A stretch of 64,000 nt of DNA from Rubrivivax sp. Its GTDB lineage: Bacteria; Pseudomonadota; Gammaproteobacteria; Burkholderiales; Burkholderiaceae_C. The translations under genes were made by a program, and so were the position numbers. The notes under the pieces were generated by a model. That model saw only the letters and a list, made by a program, of their open reading frames with translations, was not told the DNA's origin and made no database searches. The first letter of the stretch is position 1. The number at the start of each line of letters is the position of its first letter. This document shows positions 44,921-53,618 of the stretch, in pieces. The DNA is taken from the NCBI GenBank assembly GCA_030681795.1, contig JAUXRG010000044.1, forward strand, positions 1-64,000, given 5' to 3'.

Positions 44921-46581
44921 CGCGGGGCTCCTGTTTGCAGGCCCAGCAGGGCCTGTGCATGCGCCGTGCCGGAGAGCCGCTCGCCACCGAGCATGCGGGC
45001 CACTTCGGCCACCCGGGCCTGGCCCTCCACGGCCTGTATCTGCGACAGAGTATGCCGGCCCTCGAGCGCCTTTGTCACGACGAAATGGCTGTCGGCGCAG
45101 GCCGCGACCTGCGCCAGGTGCGTGACCGCCAGCACCTGGCTCGTCTGGCCCAGCAGCCTCATCAGGAGGCCCACGCTGTCGGCCACCGCGCCCCCCACGC
45201 CGGCGTCGATCTCGTCGAAGATGAGGGTGGGCGTCGGCCCCGCGCCCCCGTGGCCTTGCGCGGCGGTGACGGCGATGGCCAGCGCCAGCCGCGACAACTC
45301 GCCGCCCGAGGCCACCTTGGCCAGCGGGCGTGGTGTGCTGCCGGCGTGGCCGGCGACGCGGAACTCAGCGGACTCGATCCCGAAGGCCTGCGCCTCGCGC
45401 TGCGCCAGCAGGGCGACCTCGAAGCGCCCGCCCGCCATGCCCAGCTGTTGCATGGTCTGGGTGATCGCTTCGGCGAGCACCGGTGCGGCCTTCTTGCGCA
45501 ACCGCGAGATGCGTTCGGCGTGCACGCGCCAAACGCCCTCGGCGGCCGTGGCTGCTTGCTCGAGCGCTTCGAGATCGGCCGCCGCGTCCAGGGTCTTCAG
45601 CTCGGCCTTCCATCCGGCCAGCAGCGACGGCAGTTCGCCCGGCGTGCGGCGGTAGCGGCGCGCCATGGACACCCATGCGCCCAAGCGCGAATCGAGCTCG
45701 GCCAGGCGCCCGGGGTCGGGCTCGCGCCGGCCGAGGTAGGTGTGCAGCGTGTGGGCGGCGTCTTCGAGCTGGGCCTGCGCCGCGCGCAGCACCTCGGCCA
45801 CCGCGCCGAGTTCAGCGTCGTAGCGCAGCACTTCGTCGAGTGCCGCGATGGCGCGCGCCGTCATCGCGCCCGCGTTGGCCTCGTTCTCGGCCAAGGCATC
45901 CAGCGCGGCGCTCGCGCCGTCCAGCAGCGCCTGGCCATGCGCCAGGCGTTGGTGCTCGGCGTTGATCGCATCCCATTCGCCGTCGGCCGGGTCCAACTTG
46001 TCGAGCTCGCCGATCTGCCAGGTCAGGCGCTCGCGCTCGCGCGCCAGCGAATCGCGCTGGCCGCGCGCTTCCTCCAGTTGTGCCAGCGCCTGCCGCCAGG
46101 CCTGCCATGCGGCGGTGAGTGCCGTGGTGTCCGCGCCGGCCTGCGCGTCGAGCAGGGCGCGCACCGCCGCCGGCCTGGCGAGGCTCTGCCAGGCATGCTG
46201 GCCGTGGATCTCGACGAGGTGATCGGCCGCTTCGCGCAGCTGCGCCACCGTGGCCGGGCTGCCGTTGATCCACGCCCGGCTCTTGCCCTGGGCGTCGACC
46301 GTGCGGCGCAGCAGCAGCAAGTCGTCGCTCGCGAAGCCGGCCTCTTCCAGCCAAGGGCGCAGCGACGCCGGGGTGTCGAACTCGGCACTGACCTCGGCGC
46401 GCGCTGCCGCCTCGCGCACCAGCGTGGCCTCGGCGCGGCTGCCCAGAGCCAGTTGCAGGGCGTCGACGAGGATGGACTTGCCCGCGCCGGTCTCGCCAGT
46501 CAGCACGGTGAAACCGGCGCCGAGGTCCACCTCCAGCTCGGCGACGATGGCGACATCGCGCAGAGACAGACGGCGCAACAT
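44917..46581 (-). CDS. recN: DNA repair protein RecN
   Basis: A 554-residue SMC-like ATPase for double-strand-break repair. Walker A is [23 protein letters not shown] at the N-terminus, the middle is coiled coil, and the C-terminal half has the signature [13 protein letters not shown] and Walker [14 protein letters not shown]. Length is normal. It lies downstream of nadK, separated by a repeat-rich gap. Confidence 0.95.
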   Translation of the reverse strand: MLRRLSLRDVAIVAELEVDLGAGFTVLTGETGAGKSILVDALQLALGSRAEATLVREAAARAEVSAEFDTPASLRPWLEEAGFASDDLLLLRRTVDAQGKSRAWINGSPATVAQLREAADHLVEIHGQHAWQSLARPAAVRALLDAQAGADTTALTAAWQAWRQALAQLEEARGQRDSLARERERLTWQIGELDKLDPADGEWDAINAEHQRLAHGQALLDGASAALDALAENEANAGAMTARAIAALDEVLRYDAELGAVAEVLRAAQAQLEDAAHTLHTYLGRREPDPGRLAELDSRLGAWVSMARRYRRTPGELPSLLAGWKAELKTLDAAADLEALEQAATAAEGVWRVHAERISRLRKKAAPVLAEAITQTMQQLGMAGGRFEVALLAQREAQAFGIESAEFRVAGHAGSTPRPLAKVASGGELSRLALAIAVTAAQGHGGAGPTPTLIFDEIDAGVGGAVADSVGLLMRLLGQTSQVLAVTHLAQVAACADSHFVVTKALEGRHTLSQIQAVEGQARVAEVARMLGGERLSGTAHAQALLGLQTGAPR

Positions 46582-46639
46582 TCAAACGCTCCGAGGGTCG
46601 TGGCGCGGCCGAGCGAACGCCGCGGAACCGGCTTCGCCG

Positions 46640-46697
46640 GGCCGCTGGCGTTGCCCCCCTGGGGGGGAGGCGGACGAAGTCCGCTTCGGGGGGGGAC
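46640..46697 (-). repeat. GC-rich inverted repeats between nadK and recN
   Basis: The recN-nadK gap (46582-46697) holds G/C runs and a 6-bp stem GCGGAC/GTCCGC (46670-46675 with 46679-46684), plus a CCGGC/GCCGG stem near 46628-46640. It resembles the other intergenic repeats. No coding signal is seen. Confidence 0.45.
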
Positions 46698-47582
46698 TCA
46701 CACCACGCCTTCGTACCAGCGCAGCTTGCGCCGCAGCGTGGCGTAGTAGCTCCAGCCACGGGGGTGCAGGAAGCGCACCTTGAACGCCGAACGCCGCACG
46801 TGGACCTGGTCACCGTGCAGCAGGCTGGCCAGGTTTTGCATGTCGAAATTGGCCGAAACGTCCTTGCCGCCGACGATGCGAATGCGCACCTCGGCCTGGT
46901 CGGGCAGCACGATGGGGCGGTTCGACAGCATGTGGCTGGCGATGGGCACCATCACCCAGCCGCTGATGCCAGGGTGCAGGATGGGGCCGCCGGCCGACAG
47001 TGCATAGGCCGTGCTGCCCGTGGGGGTGGCCACGATGAGCCCGTCGGCGCGCAGGTTGGCGACGAAGTCGTCGTCCACGTCCACGCGCAACTCCACCATG
47101 CTGGCCGAGGCGCCGCGGCTGACCACCACGTCGTTGAGCGAGAGGGCCGAGAAGATGCACTGGCCGTCGCGCCAGACCTCGCCCTCGAGCATGGCGCGCT
47201 GCTCTTCTTCGTAGTCGCCGGTGATGATGGGCGCCAGTGCTTCCTTGTACTGGCCGTCGGGGATGTCGGTGATGAAGCCCAGGCGTCCCTGGTTGATGCC
47301 CACCAGCGGGATGTCCCAGCGCGACAGTTCGCGCGCGATGCCCAGCATGGTGCCGTCGCCGCCGACCACGACGGCAATGTCGCAACGCTGGCCGAGCGCC
47401 TGCGGGTCCAGGGCCTCGAAATCGGTCACGCCGGTGTTGAGCGCGGTTTCGCGCTCGAACGAAACTTCCAGTCCCAGACCCACCAGAAAATGGGCGACGT
47501 CCTCCAGCACCGGGCGAATGCCCCGCGCCTGATACTTGCCCACGATTGCTGCATGACGAAAGCCCGACGGCATGCGTCCCAT
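46698..47582 (-). CDS. nadK: NAD kinase
   Basis: A 294-residue enzyme that phosphorylates NAD to NADP. The GGDGT motif ([16 protein letters not shown]) and the conserved [23 protein letters not shown] segment (seen as two parts) are clear, with [13 protein letters not shown] between. An ATG at 47573 is an alternative start. It is divergent from hrcA, a standard arrangement. Confidence 0.94.
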   Translation of the reverse strand: MGRMPSGFRHAAIVGKYQARGIRPVLEDVAHFLVGLGLEVSFERETALNTGVTDFEALDPQALGQRCDIAVVVGGDGTMLGIARELSRWDIPLVGINQGRLGFITDIPDGQYKEALAPIITGDYEEEQRAMLEGEVWRDGQCIFSALSLNDVVVSRGASASMVELRVDVDDDFVANLRADGLIVATPTGSTAYALSAGGPILHPGISGWVMVPIASHMLSNRPIVLPDQAEVRIRIVGGKDVSANFDMQNLASLLHGDQVHVRRSAFKVRFLHPRGWSYYATLRRKLRWYEGVV

Positions 47583-47630
47583 TACACCATAGGGTTGCGG
47601 GACAGCCGGCCTGCGCAGGCCTGGGCTACC

Positions 47631-47636
47631 TACAAT
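47631..47636 (+). promoter_or_regulatory. -10 box of hrcA
   Basis: TACAAT ends 7 bp before the hrcA ATG, so transcription would begin at or next to the start codon, giving a leaderless message. No strong -35 is seen. Confidence 0.45.
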
Positions 47637-47643
47637 CCACAGC

Positions 47644-48672
47644 ATGCTGGACGACCGTGCCCGAACGCTGCTCAAGACGCTGGTCGAGCGCTATATCGCC
47701 GACGGCACGCCCGTCGGGTCGCGCACGCTGTCGCGCACCTCGGGGCTGGACCTCTCGCCGGCCACCATCCGCAACGTCATGGCCGACCTGGAGGACCTGG
47801 GGCTCATCGCCAGCCCGCACACCAGTTCCGGGCGCGTGCCCACGGCGCGCGGCTATCGCCTCTTCGTGGACACCATGCTCACGGCGCGCCCGCTGGACCT
47901 GGCGCATGTGTCGTCCGAGGTGGCGGCCGCACGCGAGCAACTCCACCCCGACCAGCCGCAGCGCGTGATCGCACAGGCGGCGTCCCTGCTGTCGAGCCTA
48001 TCGAGTTTCGTCGGCGTGGTCACCGCGCCGCGCAAGGCCAGCGTGTTCCACCACATCGAGTTCCTGCGCCTGGGCGAGCGGCGCGTGCTGGTGATCCTGG
48101 TGGCGCCCGACGGCGATGTGCAAAACCGCGTCATCTTCACCGCGCGCGACTACCAGCAGGCCGAGCTCGCGGAAGCCACGACTTTCCTCAACGCGCACTA
48201 TGCGGGCCTGTCCATCGAAGAGGTGCGCGAAAGGCTCAAGCACGAAATCGACGCGCTGCGGGTCGAGATTGCCGCGCTGATGCAAGCCGCGGTGCAGGCC
48301 GGCACCGAGGTGCTGGCCGAAAGCACCGACAACGTCGTCGTCTCGGGCGAGCGCAACCTGCTGGCCGTGCAGGACTTCGGTCACGACATGTCGGGCCTGC
48401 GCCGCCTGTTCGATGTCTTCGAGCACAAGACAGAGCTGATGCGGCTGCTCGACGTGAGCAGCCGCGCCGAGGGCGTGCGCATCTACATCGGCGGCGAGAG
48501 CCGTGTCGTGCCCTTCGAGGAGCTCTCGGTGGTCACCGCGCCCTACGTCGTGGACGGTCGCATCGTCGGCACGCTGGGGGTCATAGGCCCCACGCGGATG
48601 GCCTACGAGCGGATGATTCAAATCGTCGACATCACGGCGCGGTTGCTGGGCAATGCGCTGTCGGTGAAGTAG
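47644..48672 (+). CDS. hrcA: Heat-inducible transcription repressor HrcA
   Basis: A 342-residue repressor of class I heat-shock genes that binds CIRCE elements. The winged-helix start is clear ([51 protein letters not shown]), and the C-terminal domain has the usual [22 protein letters not shown] found no CIRCE sequence near the groEL or hsp20 genes in this window, so those are probably not its direct targets. Confidence 0.95.
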   Translation: MLDDRARTLLKTLVERYIADGTPVGSRTLSRTSGLDLSPATIRNVMADLEDLGLIASPHTSSGRVPTARGYRLFVDTMLTARPLDLAHVSSEVAAAREQLHPDQPQRVIAQAASLLSSLSSFVGVVTAPRKASVFHHIEFLRLGERRVLVILVAPDGDVQNRVIFTARDYQQAELAEATTFLNAHYAGLSIEEVRERLKHEIDALRVEIAALMQAAVQAGTEVLAESTDNVVVSGERNLLAVQDFGHDMSGLRRLFDVFEHKTELMRLLDVSSRAEGVRIYIGGESRVVPFEELSVVTAPYVVDGRIVGTLGVIGPTRMAYERMIQIVDITARLLGNALSVK

Positions 48673-48775
48673 GCGCGTGCCACCCGATGCGATGTCGTTC
48701 GAGCGGCGGCCACCGGGCGCCGTGCCACCCGGCGCCGTGGCCGTCGGCGCGGCCCCTAGAATGCCCGTTCTCGGA

Positions 48776-48852
48776 GGGCCGTTAGCTCAGCTGGTCAGAG
48801 CAGAGGACTCATAATCCTTTGGTCGTTGGTTCAAGTCCAACACGGCCTACCA
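48776..48852 (+). tRNA. tRNA with CAT anticodon, probably tRNA-Met
   Basis: A 77-base cloverleaf with encoded CCA. Acceptor GGGCCGT pairs with ACGGCCT (one G-T pair); anticodon loop CTCATAA gives CAT; T-arm GTTGG-TTCAAGT-CCAAC. It is not the initiator type, which has an unpaired first base pair. Parts of the variable and T arms also resemble tRNA-Ile2, whose CAT is modified to lysidine, so Ile2 is an alternative. Confidence 0.9.
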
Positions 48853-48912
48853 GTCTGAATGTTCTCTTCCCGGTGGCCGTGGCCTGATGCGCGCGGGCCG
48901 GCGCGTAAGTGC

Positions 48913-50817
48913 CTAGCGCGGCAGCGCAATCACCGTGCCCTCGCGCCGCTGGTCGGCGCCACCGTATTGCTTGCCAGTATGCAGGTCGATGATGACCCCC
49001 TGCACCGAGCCGATGTTGGCGGTGCAGCCGTCGCTGCCCAAGGCCCCCAGGCTGGTGTGGCCCAGCGCGCGCAGCGCATCCTGCGTGGCCACGCTGATGC
49101 GCGGCTGCATGAAGCTGCCCGTGCCTTCGCACGAGACGCTGCCGGCCGCGCTGGTGACCGACAGGCGCGGCGCGTCGATGGCCTGTTGGATCGTCATGCC
49201 ATGGTCGATCAGGTTGAGCGTGGTGTTGAGCACCGAGTTGATGATCGTCGAGCCGCCGGGCGAGCCATAGGCCGCAAAGGGCTTGCCGTCGCGCAAGACG
49301 ATGGTCGGCGACATGCTGCTGCGCGGGCGCTTGAACGGTGCCACGTCGTTGGCACCGGGGTTGCCCGTGGCGGCGTTGAAGGTGGGCGCGAAGTTGAAGT
49401 CGGTGAGCTCGTTGTTGAGCAGGAAGCCATAGCCCGGCACGGTGAGGCCGGTGCCCCCGGTGTTCTCGATCGTGGTCGTGTACGACACCACGTTGCCCCA
49501 TTTGTCGACCACCGAGAAGTGCGTCGTGTGCACGCCCTTCTCTTCCTCCGACGGAATCGCCGCGAGCTGGATCGGCGCGTGGTTCATGGCGACGTCGAAC
49601 GGCCGCGGGTCGCCGGCGGCCGGCGTGGCCATGCGCGCGCCCAGGTCGATCAGGCCGCCCCGCGCGGCGACATAGGTCGGGTCGAGCAGGCCCTTCTTGG
49701 GAACGTAGGAAAAGTCTTCGTCGCCCATCCAGACCGCGCGGTCGGCGAAGGCCAGCCGCATCGACTCGATCATGGCGTGCAGCGTCAGCGGTGAGCCGAA
49801 GCCGAACTGGCCGATCGGGAAGCGTTCCAGCATCTTCAGCATCTGCACCAGGGTCAGGCCGCCGGACGACGGTGGCGACATCGACGCCACCTGCCAGCCG
49901 CGGTATTCGCCGGTGATGGGCTCGCGGATCTTCGCCTCGTAGCCGCGCAAGTCAGCCAGTGTCATGCGGCCCACGCCCTCGCTGAGCACGGGCGAGCGCG
50001 AGCGCTGCTGCGCGCTGACGATGGCCGGCGCGATCTCGCCGCGGTAGAACACCTCGGCACCCTGTTGGGCGATCAGCCTGAAGGTCTTGGCCAGATCCTT
50101 CTGCACCAGCAGGTCGCCTTCGACCAGCTTCACGCCACCCGGCTGGAAGATCGCCTGGGTCTCGGGCTGGAAGCTGGTGCGCCCGCCGTCGCTGGCGATG
50201 TTGGCGGCGAGAAATCGGTTGATGCGAAAGCCGTTCTCGGCCAGCGCAATGGCCGGCTGCAGCGCCTGCGCCAGCGTCGTCGTGCCCCAGCTCTTCAAGG
50301 CCAGGTCGACCGCGGCCAGGGTGCCGGGCACGCCGACCGAGAGGCCGCTGGACGAGGTCGGTACGAATAGCTGGTTCGGCGACACGCCGGTGAACAGAAA
50401 CATCGTCGGCGTGGCCGCGGCCGGCGCCGTCTCGCGCCCGTCGATGGCGAAGGTGCGCCCGCTCTTGGCCAGGTGCACCATCATGAAGCCGCCGCCGCCG
50501 ATGCCCGAGAACTGCGGCTCGACGACGTTGAGAACGAACTGGATCGCCGCGGCGGCATCGATGGCATTGCCGCCCCGCTCGAGCGCGCGCGCCCCGGCTT
50601 CGGCCGCGGCGGGGTGCGATACCGCCACCACGCCTTTGTGCGCGGCCTTGCCGGCCCACGACGGCGGCTTGCCCTGGGCCTGCGGGGGCAGCGTCGGGCC
50701 GGGTGGAACGCCGGGGGTGTCGACGCTGCTGTCGGCCCAGGCGGCGGGGCCGCACAGCAGCGTGGCGAGCAGGACAGCCGCGGCAGTGTGGCGCGGCAAC
50801 AGGGCGGTCGGCTTCAT
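48913..50817 (-). CDS. ggt: Gamma-glutamyltranspeptidase
   Basis: A 634-residue periplasmic N-terminal nucleophile hydrolase that cleaves gamma-glutamyl bonds, for example in glutathione. It has a signal peptide (AAAVLLATLLCGPAAWA), the large-subunit motif GGNAIDAAAAIQFVLNVVEP, and the processing/nucleophile Thr in HTTHFSVVDKWGNVVSYT. C-terminal PRSSMSPTIV and GSPGGSTI are typical. The ATG at 50817 follows GGAG; an upstream ATG adds 5 residues. Confidence 0.93.
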   Translation of the reverse strand: MKPTALLPRHTAAAVLLATLLCGPAAWADSSVDTPGVPPGPTLPPQAQGKPPSWAGKAAHKGVVAVSHPAAAEAGARALERGGNAIDAAAAIQFVLNVVEPQFSGIGGGGFMMVHLAKSGRTFAIDGRETAPAAATPTMFLFTGVSPNQLFVPTSSSGLSVGVPGTLAAVDLALKSWGTTTLAQALQPAIALAENGFRINRFLAANIASDGGRTSFQPETQAIFQPGGVKLVEGDLLVQKDLAKTFRLIAQQGAEVFYRGEIAPAIVSAQQRSRSPVLSEGVGRMTLADLRGYEAKIREPITGEYRGWQVASMSPPSSGGLTLVQMLKMLERFPIGQFGFGSPLTLHAMIESMRLAFADRAVWMGDEDFSYVPKKGLLDPTYVAARGGLIDLGARMATPAAGDPRPFDVAMNHAPIQLAAIPSEEEKGVHTTHFSVVDKWGNVVSYTTTIENTGGTGLTVPGYGFLLNNELTDFNFAPTFNAATGNPGANDVAPFKRPRSSMSPTIVLRDGKPFAAYGSPGGSTIINSVLNTTLNLIDHGMTIQQAIDAPRLSVTSAAGSVSCEGTGSFMQPRISVATQDALRALGHTSLGALGSDGCTANIGSVQGVIIDLHTGKQYGGADQRREGTVIALPR

Positions 50818-51091
50818 GGTGATCGGCTCCAAGGCAGCGGTGACGAAAGGGGCCGATTCTTTGCCGCTCGGCGGCGCCGGTGCTTAGGGCTTTCCCGCTT
50901 CCACGCGCGCGTAAGGGTCTTGAGCCGGTGGCGCTGGCGTAGGGGGTTGGTCGGCTTGCGGCCCATCAGGCAGTGCAGCACCTCGGCCCAGTCTCGGCCG
51001 ACATCGGCGCAGACAAGTTCGCTCGGCATCCGCACCGGCTCTGGGGTCTATTCTTGTGCCTGCGCCAAGGCAATGCCGGAGGAGTGAACCA

Positions 51092-51763
51092 ATGAATTGG
51101 AAGACCGCCCATCGCTCCTTCTACTATGAAACTGCGCCGGATCCAGAAGACCTGCAGCTGCCAGCAGCCCAGACGGCCATGCTTTCGATCGACGTGCAGA
51201 ACACCTACCTGTTGCCCCGCGACGACCCGCTGCAGCAGGCGCGATGGGCGCCGTTCCAGCGCCGCATGCGCGAGACCGTGATTCCGACCACGCAGTCACT
51301 GCAGCAGGCCTTCAGATCCAAGGGCATCGACGTGATCCATGCCCGCATCGCCTGCCTGCTCGAGGACGGCCGCGACCGCTCACTGAGTCAGAAAAAACCC
51401 GGCTGGAACTACCTTCTGCTGCCCAAGGATTCGGTAGACGCGCAGATCGTCTGCGAACTGGCACCCAAGCCGGGCGAAATCGTGGTCACCAAGACCACCG
51501 ACAGCGCATTGACCGGCACCAACCTGCGCCTGATCCTGGCCAACATGGGCATCCGCAACGTCGTTCTGACCGGCATCTTCACCGACCAGTGCATTTCGTC
51601 GACGGTGCGCAGCCTGGCCGACGAGAGTTTCAACGTCATCGTGGTCGAAGACTGCTGCGCGGCAGCCACCGACGAACTGCACCGCCGCGAGCTGGAAATC
51701 ATCAACATGATCTACTGCCACGTGGTGTCGTGCGCCGAACTGCGCGACATCATGCAACTGTAG
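51092..51763 (+). CDS. Isochorismatase-like cysteine hydrolase
   Basis: A 223-residue hydrolase. The Asp-Lys-Cys triad is visible: MLSIDVQNTYLL, IVVTKTTDSALTGTN and TGIFTDQCISSTVRSLA. The family includes nicotinamidase, N-carbamoylsarcosine and biuret amidohydrolases; substrate is not readable here. The ATG at 51092 has GGAGGAG upstream. It converges with the binding-protein gene at 51782. Confidence 0.85.
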   Translation: MNWKTAHRSFYYETAPDPEDLQLPAAQTAMLSIDVQNTYLLPRDDPLQQARWAPFQRRMRETVIPTTQSLQQAFRSKGIDVIHARIACLLEDGRDRSLSQKKPGWNYLLLPKDSVDAQIVCELAPKPGEIVVTKTTDSALTGTNLRLILANMGIRNVVLTGIFTDQCISSTVRSLADESFNVIVVEDCCAAATDELHRRELEIINMIYCHVVSCAELRDIMQL

Positions 51764-51781
51764 TCAGGCAGCACAAGCCGG

Positions 51782-53365
51782 TCAGTCGGCGATGCGTACG
51801 GTCTTCGCTGAGATCAGGTTGTCTGCGCGATGCTTGGCGGTGACCTTGGCGCTGCTCGCCATCGGAATCATCAGGTGGTAGAGCGGGATGTGGCCGACTT
51901 CGCTGTTGTGGATCTGATGCGCTTCGCGAATGAACGCGCGCCGCTTTTCAGCGTCGGTCTCGCGTTCGACCAGGCCGACCAGTTCGTCGACGCGCGGGTT
52001 CGAGTAGTGGCCGAAATTCCAGCTCGCGCTGCCGAATTTCTCCTGGGACATCATGATGGCGCGCATCGTGTAGAGCGCGTCGAAGGTCGGCACGCCCCAG
52101 GTCAGGCCATAGAAGCTGGTGTCTTCGCGCTGGATCTTCTGGAAGAACAGCGTCGTCGGCATCACGTTGACCTGCACCTCGACATTGATCTGTGCCAGCA
52201 TCGCTGCGATGGCCAGGCACACTCCCTCGTAGGCGCCGACCGGGCAATCGAGCGTCACCCGGAAGCCCTCGCGGTAACCCGCTTCGGCAAGCAGCCGTCG
52301 CGCCTGCTCGCGATCGACAGCAGGCCGCTGGTCGATACTGGCGGACCACCCGTTGACATACTGGGTCCACATCGAGCCCGAGGGAACGCCCTGCCCACGA
52401 AGCGTGGCGCGCTTGATTGCCTCGACGTCGATGGCCAGCGCGACGGCCCGGCGAACGCGCACGTCCTTGAACGGATTGCGGCCCTTGATGTTCGAGTACA
52501 GCAATTCGTCACGGCTCTGGTCCATTCCCAGCCACAGCGTGCGGTTCTCCTGGCCTTCCAGCACCTTGAGGCGCGGGTCCGAGCGCAGTCGGGGGATGTC
52601 CTGCACTGGGAGCACGTGGACGAAGTCGACATCGCCGGATATCAGCGCCGACACGCGGGTGCTGTCCGACGCGATGATCACGTGGTGATACTCGGTCACG
52701 TTGCCCGACACCTTGCTCCACCAAGCGGGGTTCAGCGCCAGGACGGTGCGCACGTCGAGCTGCCGCGAACGCAGCACATACGGCCCGGTGCCATTCGTGT
52801 TGCGCGCTGCGAACAGATCTTCCTTCTCGCGGAAGTTCTGCGGCTTCTCCGAGCGGTTGGCCACCGACCAGTCCTTGTCCATGATGAAGATGCGGGTCAT
52901 CTTGTCCGGGATCACGGCGTCCGCGACGCGGGTGATGACATCGACCGTCATGGCGTCGACCTTGACGACATCAGCCACCGTATCGACGAACACGCCGTAA
53001 TTGGAGGTCGGCGCCTTGGCTCGCTGTATGGAGAAGACGACATCGTCGGCATCGAATGCGCTGCCGTTGTGGAACTTCACTCCAGGGCGCAAATGGAAAC
53101 GCCAGCGCGTGGGCTCCGGCTGCTCCCAGCGCACGGCGAGGCAGGGTTCAAGCTTTAGATCGTCGTCGCGGCAGATCAAGGGCTCGTAGATTTGCTGGAG
53201 AACCAGCACGTTGATGAACGCGTTGTTGGCATGGGGGTCGAGCGTGGCCGCGTCAGACGTCGTGGCAAGGCGAAACGTCTTAGCGCCTGCTGGCGCGATG
53301 GCGAATGTCAGGCACGCCAAGGTGGCGACGAACGAGCACAGTCTGGTCATAGCGTTCTGATCCAT
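51782..53365 (-). CDS. Family 5 ABC substrate-binding protein (peptide/nickel type)
   Basis: A 527-residue periplasmic binding protein with a signal peptide (SFVATLACLTFAIAPAGA). SBP family 5 features: DAATLDPHANNAFINVLVLQQIYEPL, VRWEQPEPTRWRFHLRPGVKFHNG and DVRVRRAVALAIDVEAI. No permease or ATPase genes are adjacent; the orphan ATPase pair at 19428-21043 is a possible but unproved partner. GAGG precedes the ATG at 53365; an internal ATG lies 15 bases on. A pentanucleotide repeat starts 16 bp upstream. Confidence 0.88.
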   Translation of the reverse strand: MDQNAMTRLCSFVATLACLTFAIAPAGAKTFRLATTSDAATLDPHANNAFINVLVLQQIYEPLICRDDDLKLEPCLAVRWEQPEPTRWRFHLRPGVKFHNGSAFDADDVVFSIQRAKAPTSNYGVFVDTVADVVKVDAMTVDVITRVADAVIPDKMTRIFIMDKDWSVANRSEKPQNFREKEDLFAARNTNGTGPYVLRSRQLDVRTVLALNPAWWSKVSGNVTEYHHVIIASDSTRVSALISGDVDFVHVLPVQDIPRLRSDPRLKVLEGQENRTLWLGMDQSRDELLYSNIKGRNPFKDVRVRRAVALAIDVEAIKRATLRGQGVPSGSMWTQYVNGWSASIDQRPAVDREQARRLLAEAGYREGFRVTLDCPVGAYEGVCLAIAAMLAQINVEVQVNVMPTTLFFQKIQREDTSFYGLTWGVPTFDALYTMRAIMMSQEKFGSASWNFGHYSNPRVDELVGLVERETDAEKRRAFIREAHQIHNSEVGHIPLYHLMIPMASSAKVTAKHRADNLISAKTVRIAD

Positions 53366-53380
53366 GAAGCCTCACTGGGT

Positions 53381-53410
53381 TGGTCTGGTCTGGTCTGGTC
53401 TGGTCTGGTC
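53381..53410 (+). repeat. Pentanucleotide tandem repeat (TGGTC)x6
   Basis: Six exact copies lie 16-45 bp upstream of the start codon of the minus-strand binding-protein gene (GACCA on that strand). The length is prone to slippage, and copy-number change would alter promoter or leader spacing. It is not coding. Confidence 0.9.
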
Positions 53411-53618
53411 GCCGGGGCTGCGCTTGTTCGGGCGCCTACGGGCTCAACTGTCGGGTCCCGTTCGGCCACTCGTTCGGGCTTCCTCGGAGCCGCGGAGAAT
53501 ACACGCCGAGAAAATGACGCGGTAGGGGATTCGGCTGGCTGTGAACATGCTCCGGTGCACCTCAAGCGTCGAGGGGCCCGCTGTGGCGCCGGCCCCCCTC
53601 GGTCGACCACCGACCCTT

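Noticed and set aside
53381..53410. Tandem repeats as a CRISPR array
   Set aside because: Units are 5 bp and directly adjacent with no spacers, and no cas genes are in the window.
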